This document shows positions 24,602 to 32,698 of a stretch of DNA of 42,927 bases, piece by piece. Under the pieces are notes generated by a model. It had not been told where the DNA came from. It searched no databases and saw only the letters and a list, made by a program, of their open reading frames with translations. Within the stretch, counting starts at the first letter, position 1, and every line of letters starts with the position of its first letter. Origin of the DNA: Actinomadura chibensis NBRC 106107 (GTDB lineage: Bacteria; Actinomycetota; Actinomycetes; Streptosporangiales; Streptosporangiaceae); contig NZ_BCQP01000033.1 of the NCBI RefSeq assembly GCF_001552135.1, forward strand, positions 1 to 42,927, read 5' to 3'. Position numbers and translations under genes: made by a program.

Positions 24602-25224
24602 TCGCCGATGAGCTGTTCGACCTCGCGCCCGTGATCCCGGTCGTGGTGCTGGACGACGCGGACGCCGCCGTCCCGCTCGCCCGCGCGCTCCTCGCCGGCG
24701 GGCTGCCCGCCATCGAGGTCACGCTGCGCACCCCGGCGGCGCTGGAGGCGATCGCGCTGATCGCCGCCGAGGTCCCGGACGCGGTGGTCGGCGCGGGCAC
24801 GGTCGTCCGGCCCGAGGACGCGGAGCGGTCCGCCGCCGCCGGGGCCCGGTTCCTCGTCAGCCCCGGCTGCACCGAGCGGCTGCGGGCCGCGATGCTCGCG
24901 ACCCGCCTGCCGTTCCTGCCGGGGGTCGCGACCGCGTCCGAGGCGATCGCCCTGCTGGAGGACGGCGTCACCGCGATGAAGTTCTTCCCCGCCGGGCCCG
25001 CGGGCGGGCCCGCGTACCTGAAGGCGCTCGCCGGGCCGCTGCCCCGCGCGAGGTTCTGCCCGACCGGCGGCGTGACGCCCCGGAACGCCGCCGAGTACCT
25101 CGCCCTGGACAACGTCGGCTGCGTCGGCGGGACGTGGCTCACCCCGCGGGACGCGGTCCGCGCGGGCGACTTCGACCGCGTCCGCGCGCTCGCCGCCGAG
25201 GCCGCCGCGCTCCGCCCTGCCTGA
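24598..25224 (+). CDS. eda: KDPG aldolase (2-keto-3-deoxy-6-phosphogluconate aldolase)
   Basis: A 208-residue class I aldolase that splits KDPG into pyruvate and glyceraldehyde 3-phosphate. The base Glu40 (AIEVTLRT) and the Schiff-base Lys128 (AMKFFPAG) are present, with VGAGTV, FLVSPG, LPGVATASE and CPTGGV in the usual order. ATG 24598 overlaps the glk stop (ATGA). Length is normal. It completes the pathway begun by edd; zwf and pgl are not in the window. Confidence 0.95.
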   Translation: MIADELFDLAPVIPVVVLDDADAAVPLARALLAGGLPAIEVTLRTPAALEAIALIAAEVPDAVVGAGTVVRPEDAERSAAAGARFLVSPGCTERLRAAMLATRLPFLPGVATASEAIALLEDGVTAMKFFPAGPAGGPAYLKALAGPLPRARFCPTGGVTPRNAAEYLALDNVGCVGGTWLTPRDAVRAGDFDRVRALAAEAAALRPA

Positions 25225-25272
25225 TGTCACCGACCGCGGCCCGATGTCACAAACCGCGCGGGCCGTCCCGTC
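25223..25272 (+). promoter_or_regulatory. Direct repeat and ECF41-like promoter before the PPOX gene
   Basis: A 16-bp unit GATGTCACnnACCGCG occurs at 25223-25238 and 25243-25258, 20 bp apart (two helical turns), 14 of 16 bases identical. The second copy contains TGTCACA (25245-25251), the -35 of ECF41 sigma factors, followed after 17 bp by CGTC (25269-25272). Transcription would begin at about the A of the ATG at 25281, a leaderless message. Confidence 0.45.
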
Positions 25273-25280
25273 TCAAGGGC

Positions 25281-25670
25281 ATGACCACCACATCGACGCT
25301 TGACGGCCTGCGGAGGCAGCGCGCCGTCATGCTGACGTCCTACCGCAGGGACGGGACGCCGGTCGGCACTCCCGTCAGCATCGTCGTGCGCGGCGAGCAC
25401 GCCTACTTCCGCACCTACGACAAGGCGTTCAAGGCGAAGCGCCTGGCGCGCAACCCGGAGGTGGAGATCGCGCCGAGCACCACCAGGGGCAAGGTGACCG
25501 GCCGGGCGGTGCGGGGGCGCGTCCGGCTGCTCAGCGAGGAGGAGGCCCGGCCGGTCCGGGGGATGCTGGCGCGCAAGCACCCGTTCCTGCAGGGGTTCGC
25601 GGTCCCGCTGTTCCACCGGATGAAGGGCTACCGGACGCTCCACTACGAGGTCACGCTCGACCGGGACTGA
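25281..25670 (+). CDS. PPOX-class (probably F420-dependent) oxidoreductase
   Basis: A 129-residue split-barrel flavin/F420 binding protein. The sequence MLTSYRRDGTPVGTPVSIVVRGEHAYFRTYDKAFKAKRLARNPEVEIAPSTTRGKVTG... is the standard pattern of the FDOR-B/PPOX family of actinomycetes (strand-turn with RDG.PV.TPV, Lys-rich AFKAKRLARNP cofactor loop). It probably reduces a small molecule with F420H2. ATG 25281 has only a poor ribosome site, consistent with leaderless expression from the promoter proposed above. Its last 20 bp overlap the small zinc-ribbon gene on the other strand. Confidence 0.85.
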   Translation: MTTTSTLDGLRRQRAVMLTSYRRDGTPVGTPVSIVVRGEHAYFRTYDKAFKAKRLARNPEVEIAPSTTRGKVTGRAVRGRVRLLSEEEARPVRGMLARKHPFLQGFAVPLFHRMKGYRTLHYEVTLDRD

Positions 25671-25821
25671 CGGCGCAGTGCGGGCAGGGGCCGGCGGTGA
25701 GGGGCCGCCCGCCCGCGTTCGGGAGGAGCTCCATCCGGAGCCGCCCGCAGGCGCAGCGGACCCAGACGACGACGCCGTCGCTGGTCAGGTGCCGGGACAG
25801 GATCGTGTTCTGCTCGCTCAT
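25651..25821 (-). CDS. Small zinc-ribbon-like protein, 56 aa
   Basis: I translated this by hand: MSEQNTILSRHLTSDGVVVW, then VRCACG, a Met/Leu/Pro stretch, and TAGPCPHC before the stop. The Cys-x-Cys and Cys-x-x-Cys pairs 24 residues apart form a likely zinc ribbon. The N-terminal part (HLTSDGVVVWVRC.CG) looks like a conserved small actinomycete protein of unknown role. The gene is divergent from the LysR regulator, with 73 bp between the two starts, and overlaps the PPOX gene tail. Codon use fits coding. Function unknown; a small regulator or an RNA/DNA-binding accessory are possible. Confidence 0.65.
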   Translation of the reverse strand: MSEQNTILSRHLTSDGVVVWVRCACGRLRMELLPNAGGRPLTAGPCPHCAVSPGRA

Positions 25822-25894
25822 GGGAGCAGTCTGCGGCCGGTCGACCGTTGCCGTCCATTTCAGATTTCCTCATCCGACCGTGCAAGATGGTTAC

Positions 25895-26821
25895 ATGATT
25901 GACCTGCGGCGGCTGCACATGCTCCGGCTCGTCCACCAGTACGGGACGGTCACGTCCGCGGCGGAGGCGATGCACCTCACCCCGTCGGCGGTGTCCCACC
26001 ACCTGCGCGAGCTGGCGCGGGAGCTGCGGGTGCCGCTGCTGGAGCCGCAGGGCCGCAAGGTGCGGCTCACCCCGGCGGCGCAGCTGCTCATCGTCCACGC
26101 CGACGGGCTGCTCGCCAAGTGGGAGGAGACCCTCGCCGACCTGGAGTCGCACCGCGCCGGGGTCACCGGCCCGCTGCGCATGTGCGGGTTCACGACGGCC
26201 GTCGGCGGGCTGATCGCCCCGGCCGCGGGCGCGCTCCGCCGCGCGGACCCGGCCCTCGTCGTCGAGGTCCGCGAGTGCGACACCGACGTGGCCATGGGCC
26301 TGCTCGCCGCCGGGGAGACCGACATCGCGGTCATCGAGCCGACCCCCGACGCGCCCCCGCCCGGCGACCCGCGCTTCGACCGGGAGCCGCTGCTGGAGGA
26401 GGCGCTCGACCTGATCGTCCCGGTCGGGCACCCCCTCGCGCCGCGGACCGGCGTCCGGCTGGAGGACGCGGCGGACGAGGCGTGGATCAGCGTCCAGCCG
26501 GAGGCCTGCGCCCACCACCAGCAGGTGATGACGTACTGCGCGGCCGCCGGGTTCACGCCGCGGATCGCGCACAACGCCACCACCTGGTCGGTGATCTGGG
26601 CGCTGGTCGCGAACGGGCTCGGCGTGTCGCTCGTGCCCCGGCTGGCCGCCGGGCCGTCCGACCAGCCGGTGGTCCGGGTGCCGCTGTCGGGGGACGGCGT
26701 CCCGAAGCGGCGGGTGCTGACCTGCGTGCGGCGGGGCAGCCGGGACGACCCGCTGATCGCGCGCGGGCTGGGCGCGCTGCGCGCCGCCGTCCCGGACCGC
26801 TGCGCGCTCGTCGCCGCCTGA
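25895..26821 (+). CDS. LysR-family transcriptional regulator
   Basis: A 308-residue LysR regulator. The HTH is in the first 60 residues (MIDLRRLHMLRLVHQYGTVTS onward, AAEAMHLTPSAVSHHLRELA), then a linker helix and a type 2 periplasmic-binding-like sensing domain (LRMCGFTTAVGGLI, LLAAGETDIAV, DLIVPVGHPLA, ALVANGLGVSLVP). Cys in RMCGF and YCAA are not obviously regulatory. It is divergent from the 56-residue zinc-ribbon gene, its most likely target; the gap holds a CGGTCGACCG palindrome (25838-25847) and an AT-richer stretch. Converges closely (7 bp) with the FtsX-like permease gene. Ligand unknown. Confidence 0.92.
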   Translation: MIDLRRLHMLRLVHQYGTVTSAAEAMHLTPSAVSHHLRELARELRVPLLEPQGRKVRLTPAAQLLIVHADGLLAKWEETLADLESHRAGVTGPLRMCGFTTAVGGLIAPAAGALRRADPALVVEVRECDTDVAMGLLAAGETDIAVIEPTPDAPPPGDPRFDREPLLEEALDLIVPVGHPLAPRTGVRLEDAADEAWISVQPEACAHHQQVMTYCAAAGFTPRIAHNATTWSVIWALVANGLGVSLVPRLAAGPSDQPVVRVPLSGDGVPKRRVLTCVRRGSRDDPLIARGLGALRAAVPDRCALVAA

Positions 26822-26828
26822 CGCCGCG

Positions 26829-29372
26829 TCACTGCGTCCCGATCGCCCGCAGGACGTCCATCCGCGCGGCCCGGCGGGCGGGCCACACGGCGGCGGCGAC
26901 GCCGAGCACCGCCGCCGCAGCGACGTAGGCGGCGAGCCGCGCGTAGGGGACGTCGAGCACCTCCATGCCGCCGTCGCCCCTGGCCAGCGCCCGCTGCAGG
27001 ACGATCCCCAGCACGATCCCCGTCCCGACGCCGAGGACCCCGCCGAACAGCGAGACGACGACCGCCTCGTACCGGATCATCCGGCGGAGCTGGCCGCGCT
27101 GCATCCCGACCGCACGGAGCATGCCGATCTCCCGCGTGCGCTCGGACACGGCGAGCGCGAGCGTGTTGACGATGCCGAGCGCGGCGACGAGGACCGACAG
27201 CACGAGCAGCCCGAGGACGAGGTCGAGGAACAGGTCGATCTGCCCGGCGGCGTCGGCCCTGACCTGGGCGCGGTCCTTCAGTTCGAGGTTCGGCCAGGGG
27301 GCGAGCGCCCGCTCCAGGGCGGCCCGGTCGGCGCCCGCGCCGTCGATCTCGATGCGGTCGATCGGGGCGTCGGGGTCGTGCGCGCGGTAGCCGTCCCACC
27401 CGATGATCATGCTGGGCGCGGACGGGGTCACCGACGGGCGGTCCGCGTAGACGCCCGCGACGCGGAAGGTGCGCCGCGTCCCGTCCTGGTACTGGCCGGG
27501 GACCGCCGTCCCGACGCGCCAGCCCTGGGCCTTCGCGACGCTGCGGCCGACGAGCAGCTCGTCCCCGCGCGGGGCGCGCGTGCCCTCCTGGAACGGGAGG
27601 CGGAAGTGGCCGAGCAGCTCGCCGGGGTCGCCCGCCGCCGCCGTCCGCACGGCGCCGCCCAGCCTGAGCCGGGCGGTGCGGATCGGGATCGCCGCCCGCA
27701 CGCCGCCGACCCCCGCGACCGCGCCGGTCGCCCCCGCCGGGATCGGCGTGATCTGGCTCCGCCCGGTGACCTGGTAGTCGGCGGTGAGCCCGGCGGCGAG
27801 CTGCCGGTCCGCCGACGCCGCCATCGACTGGACGAGCACCGACACCGCCGCGATCAGCGCGAGCCCGATCGTCAGCGCGGACGCGGTCGCCGCCGTCCGG
27901 CGCGGGTCGCGCAGCGCGTTGCGCCCGCCGAGCCGGCCGGTGCTCCCGCCGAACCGCGCGACCGGCCACGCCAGCGCCCGGACGGCCGGACGGCTCAGCG
28001 CCGGCGAGACGGCGACCGTCCCGGCGAACACGGCCAGGGACCCCGCCCCCGCGAGGGTCAGCGCGGCCTTGTCGTGCGCGGCGAGCCCGGCCGCGATCAG
28101 GCCGCCGCCCGTGGCGAGCGCCGCCGCGCCCGCGAGCGTCCGGGCGCGCAGCGGACGGGGCGCGACCGCCCCCTCGCGGAGGGCGGCGACCGGCGGCACC
28201 CCCGCCGCGCGGCGCGCCGGGACGACGGCGGCGGCCAGCGTGACGAGCGTCCCCACCGCGTACGAGGCGACGACGGCGGACGGCGGCACGACCAGCGTCC
28301 CGAACGGCAGCGGCTCCCCGCCGGTGAGGAGGGAGGTCAGCCGCGCCAGCCCGGCCGCGACGCCCGCGCCCGCCGCGAGGCCGAGCGTCGACCCGGCCAG
28401 CCCGACCCCGGCCGCCTCGCCGAGCACCGACCGCGTCACCTGCCCGCGCGACGCGCCGACCGCGCGCAGCAGCGCGAGCTCCCGCACCCGCCCGCCGACC
28501 AGCATCGCGAAGGTGTTGAAGATGATGAACGACCCGACGAACACCGCGATCACGGCGAAGGCCAGCAGGAACGTCCGCAGCGCCGTGAGGATGTCCTTGA
28601 AGGAGTCGGACTGCTCGGCGATCGCCTGCCGCCCGGTGATCGCCTCGAACCCGGGCGGGAGCGTCGCGGCGACCGCGTCGCGGACCCGCTCCTGCGGGAC
28701 GCCGCCGTCCGCGTGGACGACGATCCGCGCGTACGCCCCCGGGTGGTCCGACAGCAGGCGGCCCGCGGCGTCCGGCGCGAAAGCGGTCATCGAGAGCTGG
28801 TCGCTCAGCGCCGAGTCGCCGACCTCGAACAGGCCGGTGAGCCGGAACGTCCGCGTCCCGGACGCCAGCGCGACCGCGACCTGGTCGCCGACGCGGTACC
28901 CGGCCGCGCGGGCGGTGGTGACGTCCACGGCGACCTCGTCGGCGGCGGCGGGCGGCGCCCCGGCGGTGAGGCGCGGCAGCGACAGGTCGGGGTCGCCGTC
29001 CCACGCGACGCCGGTCTGCGGCTCCGCGCCCGCGATCCGCCCGCGCCGGTCGAGGACGGCGGCGAACCCGGTGACGACCCCGTGCGCCTTGGCGACGCCG
29101 TCCGCCCGCCGGACGGCGTCCAGCACCGCCGCCGGGACGGGCCGCTCCGCCGCCCGCTCGCCGAGCCCCGGCTCGAACGCCCGGTGCGCCCGGACGACCA
29201 CGTCCGTGCCGCGGCCGAGGTCGGCGAAGGCCCGGTCGAACGAGCGGTCCAGTGTGGCGGAGAAGATCAGCGTGCCGGCGACGAACGCGACCCCGGCGAC
29301 CACCGCGACCCCGGACAGCAGTAGCCGGGCGCGGTGCGCGGCGAGGCCGCGCAGGACGAGCTTCAGCATCAT
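26829..29372 (-). CDS. FtsX/MacB-type ABC transporter permease (two FtsX domains)
   Basis: An 847-residue membrane protein. ATG 29372 or the next codon starts LKLVLRGLAAHRARLLLSGVAVVAGVAFVAGTLIF, the first segment. A large outside domain follows, then a three-segment FtsX domain with VRELALLRAVGASRGQV, a central block of hydrophobic segments, the second core NALRDPRRTAATASALTIGLALIA, another outside domain, and the last FtsX domain with TREIGMLRAVGMQRGQLRRMI. This double FtsX architecture belongs to type VII ABC systems that act in lipoprotein/antimicrobial-peptide export or envelope signalling rather than import. The partner ATPase is absent: upstream is the divergent sensor kinase. It may use an ATPase encoded elsewhere. 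Confidence 0.9.
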   Translation of the reverse strand: MMLKLVLRGLAAHRARLLLSGVAVVAGVAFVAGTLIFSATLDRSFDRAFADLGRGTDVVVRAHRAFEPGLGERAAERPVPAAVLDAVRRADGVAKAHGVVTGFAAVLDRRGRIAGAEPQTGVAWDGDPDLSLPRLTAGAPPAAADEVAVDVTTARAAGYRVGDQVAVALASGTRTFRLTGLFEVGDSALSDQLSMTAFAPDAAGRLLSDHPGAYARIVVHADGGVPQERVRDAVAATLPPGFEAITGRQAIAEQSDSFKDILTALRTFLLAFAVIAVFVGSFIIFNTFAMLVGGRVRELALLRAVGASRGQVTRSVLGEAAGVGLAGSTLGLAAGAGVAAGLARLTSLLTGGEPLPFGTLVVPPSAVVASYAVGTLVTLAAAVVPARRAAGVPPVAALREGAVAPRPLRARTLAGAAALATGGGLIAAGLAAHDKAALTLAGAGSLAVFAGTVAVSPALSRPAVRALAWPVARFGGSTGRLGGRNALRDPRRTAATASALTIGLALIAAVSVLVQSMAASADRQLAAGLTADYQVTGRSQITPIPAGATGAVAGVGGVRAAIPIRTARLRLGGAVRTAAAGDPGELLGHFRLPFQEGTRAPRGDELLVGRSVAKAQGWRVGTAVPGQYQDGTRRTFRVAGVYADRPSVTPSAPSMIIGWDGYRAHDPDAPIDRIEIDGAGADRAALERALAPWPNLELKDRAQVRADAAGQIDLFLDLVLGLLVLSVLVAALGIVNTLALAVSERTREIGMLRAVGMQRGQLRRMIRYEAVVVSLFGGVLGVGTGIVLGIVLQRALARGDGGMEVLDVPYARLAAYVAAAAVLGVAAAVWPARRAARMDVLRAIGTQ

Positions 29373-29501
29373 GCCGCCGATTCCAGCCCGCGCGGGCCGG
29401 GCGGCGGCAGCGCGGAACGTCGCGTCCGCCCGCGACGAACGGCCCCCGGACGCGACTTTCGTAGGGGTGCCCGCGCGCGGACGGGTGCGTACGGTGTGGT
29501 C

Positions 29502-30800
29502 ATGCGATCGCCGCGTCCCGTCCTCGCGCGGCTGCCCGGGCGGCTCCGCCCGGACGGCCGCCCCCGCGACCTGGCCGCCGACGCCGCCGTCGTGCTCGCC
29601 GGGATCTACGTGACCTGGTGGACGGTCGCCGCGCCGGGCTCCATCGTCCGCTGGCACGGCGGCGCGACCCTCGCGCTGATGCTGGTCCCCGCGCTGGCGC
29701 TGGCGTTCCGCCGCCGCGCCCCGATGACCGTCGCGGCGCTGACCGCCGCGCTCGCCGCGCTCTACTGGCTCGTCGAGCTGGCCGCGCCCGGCACGCTGCT
29801 GCGCGTCCACGCCGACCACGCCCTCAGCGCGGCCGTGTGGTGGCCGCCGACCGCGCCGCTCGCGGCCTACGCGGCGATGGCGTTCCCGCGCGAGGGCGGG
29901 CGGCCCGTCTGGGTCCGCGGGCTGCCGGTCGCGGCGCTGCTCGTCCCGATCGGCTGCCTGGACGACGTCCTCCCCGACGCGGCGATGCGGCGGTTCGCCG
30001 CCGCCGAGACCGGCACCGTGAACGCCCTCGTGTTCCGCAGCGTCGCGATCGTGGTGGGCGCCGCGCTGCTCGGCATGTACGCGGCGGCGCGCCGCCGCGC
30101 CGTGCAGGGCCTCACCGAGCGGGCCGAGCGCGCCGAGCGGGAGCGGCACCTGCTCGCCGAGCGGGCCCGCGCGGAGGAGCGCGCCCGGCTCGCCGCCGAG
30201 ATGCACGACGTCGTCGCGCACCGGGTGACGCTGATGGTGCTGCAGGCGGGCGCGCTGCGCGTCCGCGCCCCGGACGAGGCGACCCGCGCGGCGGCCGAGG
30301 AGCTGCGCGGCGCCGGGTGCCAGGCGCTCGAGGAGCTGCGCGACGTCATCGGCCTGCTGCGGCGCGGCCCCGGCGAGCCGCCCGCCGCCGCGCACGGGCC
30401 GCTGCCGGACCTGGCCGCGCTGGTCGCGGAGTCGGCGTCGGTCGGCGTCCGGGTCGAGCTGGCCGAGCACGGCGACCCGCCGTCGGCGTCGCCCGCCGTG
30501 GGGCGCACCGCGTACCGGGTCGTCCAGGAGGCGCTCACCAACGCGCGCAAGCACGCGCCGGGCGCGGCCGTCCGGGTGGACGTCCGCTACCGCACCGACG
30601 GGGTGACGCTGACCGTCCGGAACACGGCGCCGTCCGGCGCGCCGGACGCCGACCTCGCCGCCAGCGGCTCCGGGACGGGCCTCGCCGGGCTCCGCGAGCG
30701 CGTCGAGCTGATCGGCGGGACCTTCGCGGCGGGCCCCGACCCGGACGGCTTCCGCGTCGAGGCGTCCCTGCCCGCCTACCTGCCGGTGGGCGCTCCGTGA
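29502..30800 (+). CDS. NarL-type sensor histidine kinase
   Basis: A 432-residue sensor kinase. The first ~200 residues hold about five or six membrane segments without a large outside loop; then a coiled-coil linker (RAEREL.. rich in Glu/Arg/Ala), the HisKA_3 dimerisation domain with phospho-acceptor His235 in EMHDVVAHRV, and an HATPase domain (VVQEALTNARKHAPGA, GTGLAGLRERVELIGG). Start ATG 29502. GTGA overlap joins it to its response regulator. It is divergent from the FtsX-like permease with about 130 bp between starts, suggesting the kinase/regulator pair controls that transporter, as in BceRS/NarL-type arrangements. Confidence 0.92.
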   Translation: MRSPRPVLARLPGRLRPDGRPRDLAADAAVVLAGIYVTWWTVAAPGSIVRWHGGATLALMLVPALALAFRRRAPMTVAALTAALAALYWLVELAAPGTLLRVHADHALSAAVWWPPTAPLAAYAAMAFPREGGRPVWVRGLPVAALLVPIGCLDDVLPDAAMRRFAAAETGTVNALVFRSVAIVVGAALLGMYAAARRRAVQGLTERAERAERERHLLAERARAEERARLAAEMHDVVAHRVTLMVLQAGALRVRAPDEATRAAAEELRGAGCQALEELRDVIGLLRRGPGEPPAAAHGPLPDLAALVAESASVGVRVELAEHGDPPSASPAVGRTAYRVVQEALTNARKHAPGAAVRVDVRYRTDGVTLTVRNTAPSGAPDADLAASGSGTGLAGLRERVELIGGTFAAGPDPDGFRVEASLPAYLPVGAP

Positions 30801-31441
30801 TCACGGTGCTGCTGGTGGACGACGAGCCCATGGTCTGCGCGCACCTGCGCACGATCCTCGGGGCGGCCGACGACGTCGAGGTCGTCGGGGAGGCGCACGA
30901 CGGGGCGGCGGGCGTCGAGGCGGTCGTCCGGTACCGGCCGCACGTGGTGCTCATGGACCTGCGCATGCCCGGCGTGGACGGCCTCGCCGCCATCGAGCGC
31001 GTCGCCGCGCTGCGCTCCCCGCCCGTGGTCGTCGCGCTGACGACGTTCGACGCGGACGAGTACGTCATCCGGGCCCTGCGCGCGGGCGCGGCGGGGTTCC
31101 TGCTGAAGTCGACGCCGCCGGAGGACCTCGTGAAGCTCGTCCGGGTCGCCGCCGACGGGCACACGGTGCTGTCGGCCGCCGCGACGACGCGGCTGCTCGG
31201 CACGGCGGGCGCCCGCGCGGACGGCCGCGCCCGGACCCGCGACCTGCTCGGCGGCCTCACCGGACGCGAGACCGAGGTGCTCGGCTGCCTCGGCGAGGGG
31301 CTGTCGAACGCGCAGATCGCGGGCCGCCTCCACCTCAGCGAGGCCACCGTGAAGGGCCACGTTTCCCGCCTCCTCGACAAGCTCGGCTGCGCCAACCGGA
31401 CGCAGGCCGGCCTCCTCGCCCGGGACGCCGGCCTGCGCTGA
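30797..31441 (+). CDS. NarL/LuxR-family response regulator
   Basis: A 214-residue response regulator starting at GTG 30797. Receiver domain with acidic pair Asp8-Asp9, phospho-acceptor Asp54 (VLMDLRMPG), Thr at TTF and Lys104 (FLLKS), then a LuxR HTH (LTGRETEVLGCLGEGLSNAQIAGRL, LSEATVKGHVSRLLDKL). Direct partner of the histidine kinase. Target genes unknown; the divergent FtsX-like gene is the best candidate. Confidence 0.94.
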   Translation: MITVLLVDDEPMVCAHLRTILGAADDVEVVGEAHDGAAGVEAVVRYRPHVVLMDLRMPGVDGLAAIERVAALRSPPVVVALTTFDADEYVIRALRAGAAGFLLKSTPPEDLVKLVRVAADGHTVLSAAATTRLLGTAGARADGRARTRDLLGGLTGRETEVLGCLGEGLSNAQIAGRLHLSEATVKGHVSRLLDKLGCANRTQAGLLARDAGLR

Positions 31442-31460
31442 GCCCGCCCGCCACGGCGGT

Positions 31461-31478
31461 CACGGCGCGGGCGCCGTG
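31461..31478. terminator. Hairpin between converging response regulator and DUF1707 genes
   Basis: CACGGCGC (31461-31468) and its complement GCGCCGTG (31471-31478) form a compact GC hairpin in the 38-bp gap between two converging genes. No T-run. Confidence 0.45.
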
Positions 31479-31479
31479 G

Positions 31480-31962
31480 TCACGCGCGGTGCCGCGACCG
31501 CCGCGTCCCGAACGCCAGCACGACCGCCTTCACCACCCAGATCACGAGCGCGATCTGCAGGACGGCGAGGACCCCCGCGCCCGGCCCGACCGTGAAGGCG
31601 AGCACCAGGAACACCCCGAGCATGAGCGGGAACACCGGGAAGTGCGGCCCGTGCCGGTGGCGCCGGGACAGGTGCCGGTGATGGCGCTTCCACGCGGGGT
31701 GCCCCGGCCCGCCGAACATCACCGCCGCGCCCTGCTCCCAGGACACGGCGGGCGCCGGTTCGGGATCGGGCAGGCCGGTGGGGGACGGCAGGTCGCGGAC
31801 GAGCGCCCGCAGGTCGCCGCGCGTCCGGGCGGACAGCACGGCCTCCAGCCGCTCGTCGAGTTCGGCGCGGTCGAGGCGGCCCGCGGCGAAGTGGTCGTGC
31901 AGGGCGAGCGTGACCGCGTCGCGTTCGGCGTCCCCGACGCGGATGTCATCCTGGCGTGCCAT
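31480..31962 (-). CDS. DUF1707 (SHOCT-like) membrane protein, His-rich
   Basis: A 160-residue protein. Residues 5-55 match DUF1707: RVGDAERDAVTLALHDHFAAGRLDRAELDERLEAVLSARTRGDLRALVRDLP. A middle segment is strikingly rich in His and Arg (HPAWKRHHRHLSRRHRHGPH), followed by two hydrophobic segments that span the membrane. It begins 3 bp after the PadR gene stop, so the two are one operon. DUF1707 has no defined function; it is often part of membrane proteins regulated by PadR-like repressors. The His cluster may bind a metal ion (inference). Confidence 0.85.
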   Translation of the reverse strand: MARQDDIRVGDAERDAVTLALHDHFAAGRLDRAELDERLEAVLSARTRGDLRALVRDLPSPTGLPDPEPAPAVSWEQGAAVMFGGPGHPAWKRHHRHLSRRHRHGPHFPVFPLMLGVFLVLAFTVGPGAGVLAVLQIALVIWVVKAVVLAFGTRRSRHRA

Positions 31963-31965
31963 TGC

Positions 31966-32664
31966 TCACTCCCTGGTGGTCGGCCCGGCGTCGGTCGGCC
32001 CGCCGCCGTCGTCGGCGTCGTCGGGCGCGTCGTCGGCGAGGATGCGGTAGAGGTCGCGGCGCGCCCCAGACAGGACGATCCGCGCCTGCTCGACCTGCTC
32101 GGCGGAGCCGGAGTGGACGATCTGCATCACCGCGGCCCCCGTCTGCGCGGCCTGCTTGAACAGCTCGGGAACCCCCTCGCCGAACTCGGGCGTCATCTCG
32201 GCCCACGGCTCGGCCAGCCGGTCGGCGTGCTCCTCGACGTAGCCGCGGCCCTCGTCGGTGAGGCGGAACGAGCGGCGCCCGCCGGACTCCTCGCCCGCGA
32301 TGAGGCCCTCGTCGGCGAGCTGCTGGAGCGCCGGGTAGACCGCGCCGGGGCTGGGCTTCCAGGCCCCGCCGCTGCGCTCGTTGATCTCCTGGATGATCTG
32401 GTAGCCGTTGCGCGGCTCCTCGGCGAGCAGGACGAGGATCGCCGCCCGCACGTTGCCCTTGCGCGCCTTGGCGCCGCGCCCCCACGGGCCGCCGCGCCCG
32501 CGCGCCCACGGCGGCCGCGGCCCGAAGCCGAAGGACGACGGCCCCCACGGCCCGCCGGGACCGGGCCCGCCGGGCCCGTGGGTGCCGGGTCCGCCGCCGA
32601 ACAGGGCGCCGAACGGGAAGTCGCGCCAGGGGCCCCGGCCGTGCATGTGCCCCATGTTCTCCAC
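31966..32664 (-). CDS. PadR-family transcriptional regulator with Gly/Pro/His-rich N-terminus
   Basis: A 232-residue PadR repressor. After about 65 low-complexity residues (GHMHGRGPWRDFPFG..., rich in Gly and Pro) comes the winged helix: GNVRAAILVLLAEEPRNGYQIIQEINERSGG, WKPSPGAVYPALQQLADEGLI, RRSFRLTDEGRGYVEEH, then a C-terminal dimer helix. Start is GTG 32664 (AGAAGG upstream) or ATG 32655. PadR proteins usually repress their own operon and a membrane or transport gene; here that is DUF1707. A 26-bp imperfect palindrome upstream is the likely operator. Acidic C-terminal tail (DDAPDDADDGGG). Confidence 0.9.
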   Translation of the reverse strand: MENMGHMHGRGPWRDFPFGALFGGGPGTHGPGGPGPGGPWGPSSFGFGPRPPWARGRGGPWGRGAKARKGNVRAAILVLLAEEPRNGYQIIQEINERSGGAWKPSPGAVYPALQQLADEGLIAGEESGGRRSFRLTDEGRGYVEEHADRLAEPWAEMTPEFGEGVPELFKQAAQTGAAVMQIVHSGSAEQVEQARIVLSGARRDLYRILADDAPDDADDGGGPTDAGPTTRE

Positions 32665-32698
32665 CTGCCTTCTGAGATCTCTCTATGAGTTCTCGCGA

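Noticed and set aside
25223..25258. CRISPR or satellite repeat
   Set aside because: Only two copies with no spacer-sized unique segment and no cas genes; a promoter/operator explanation is simpler.
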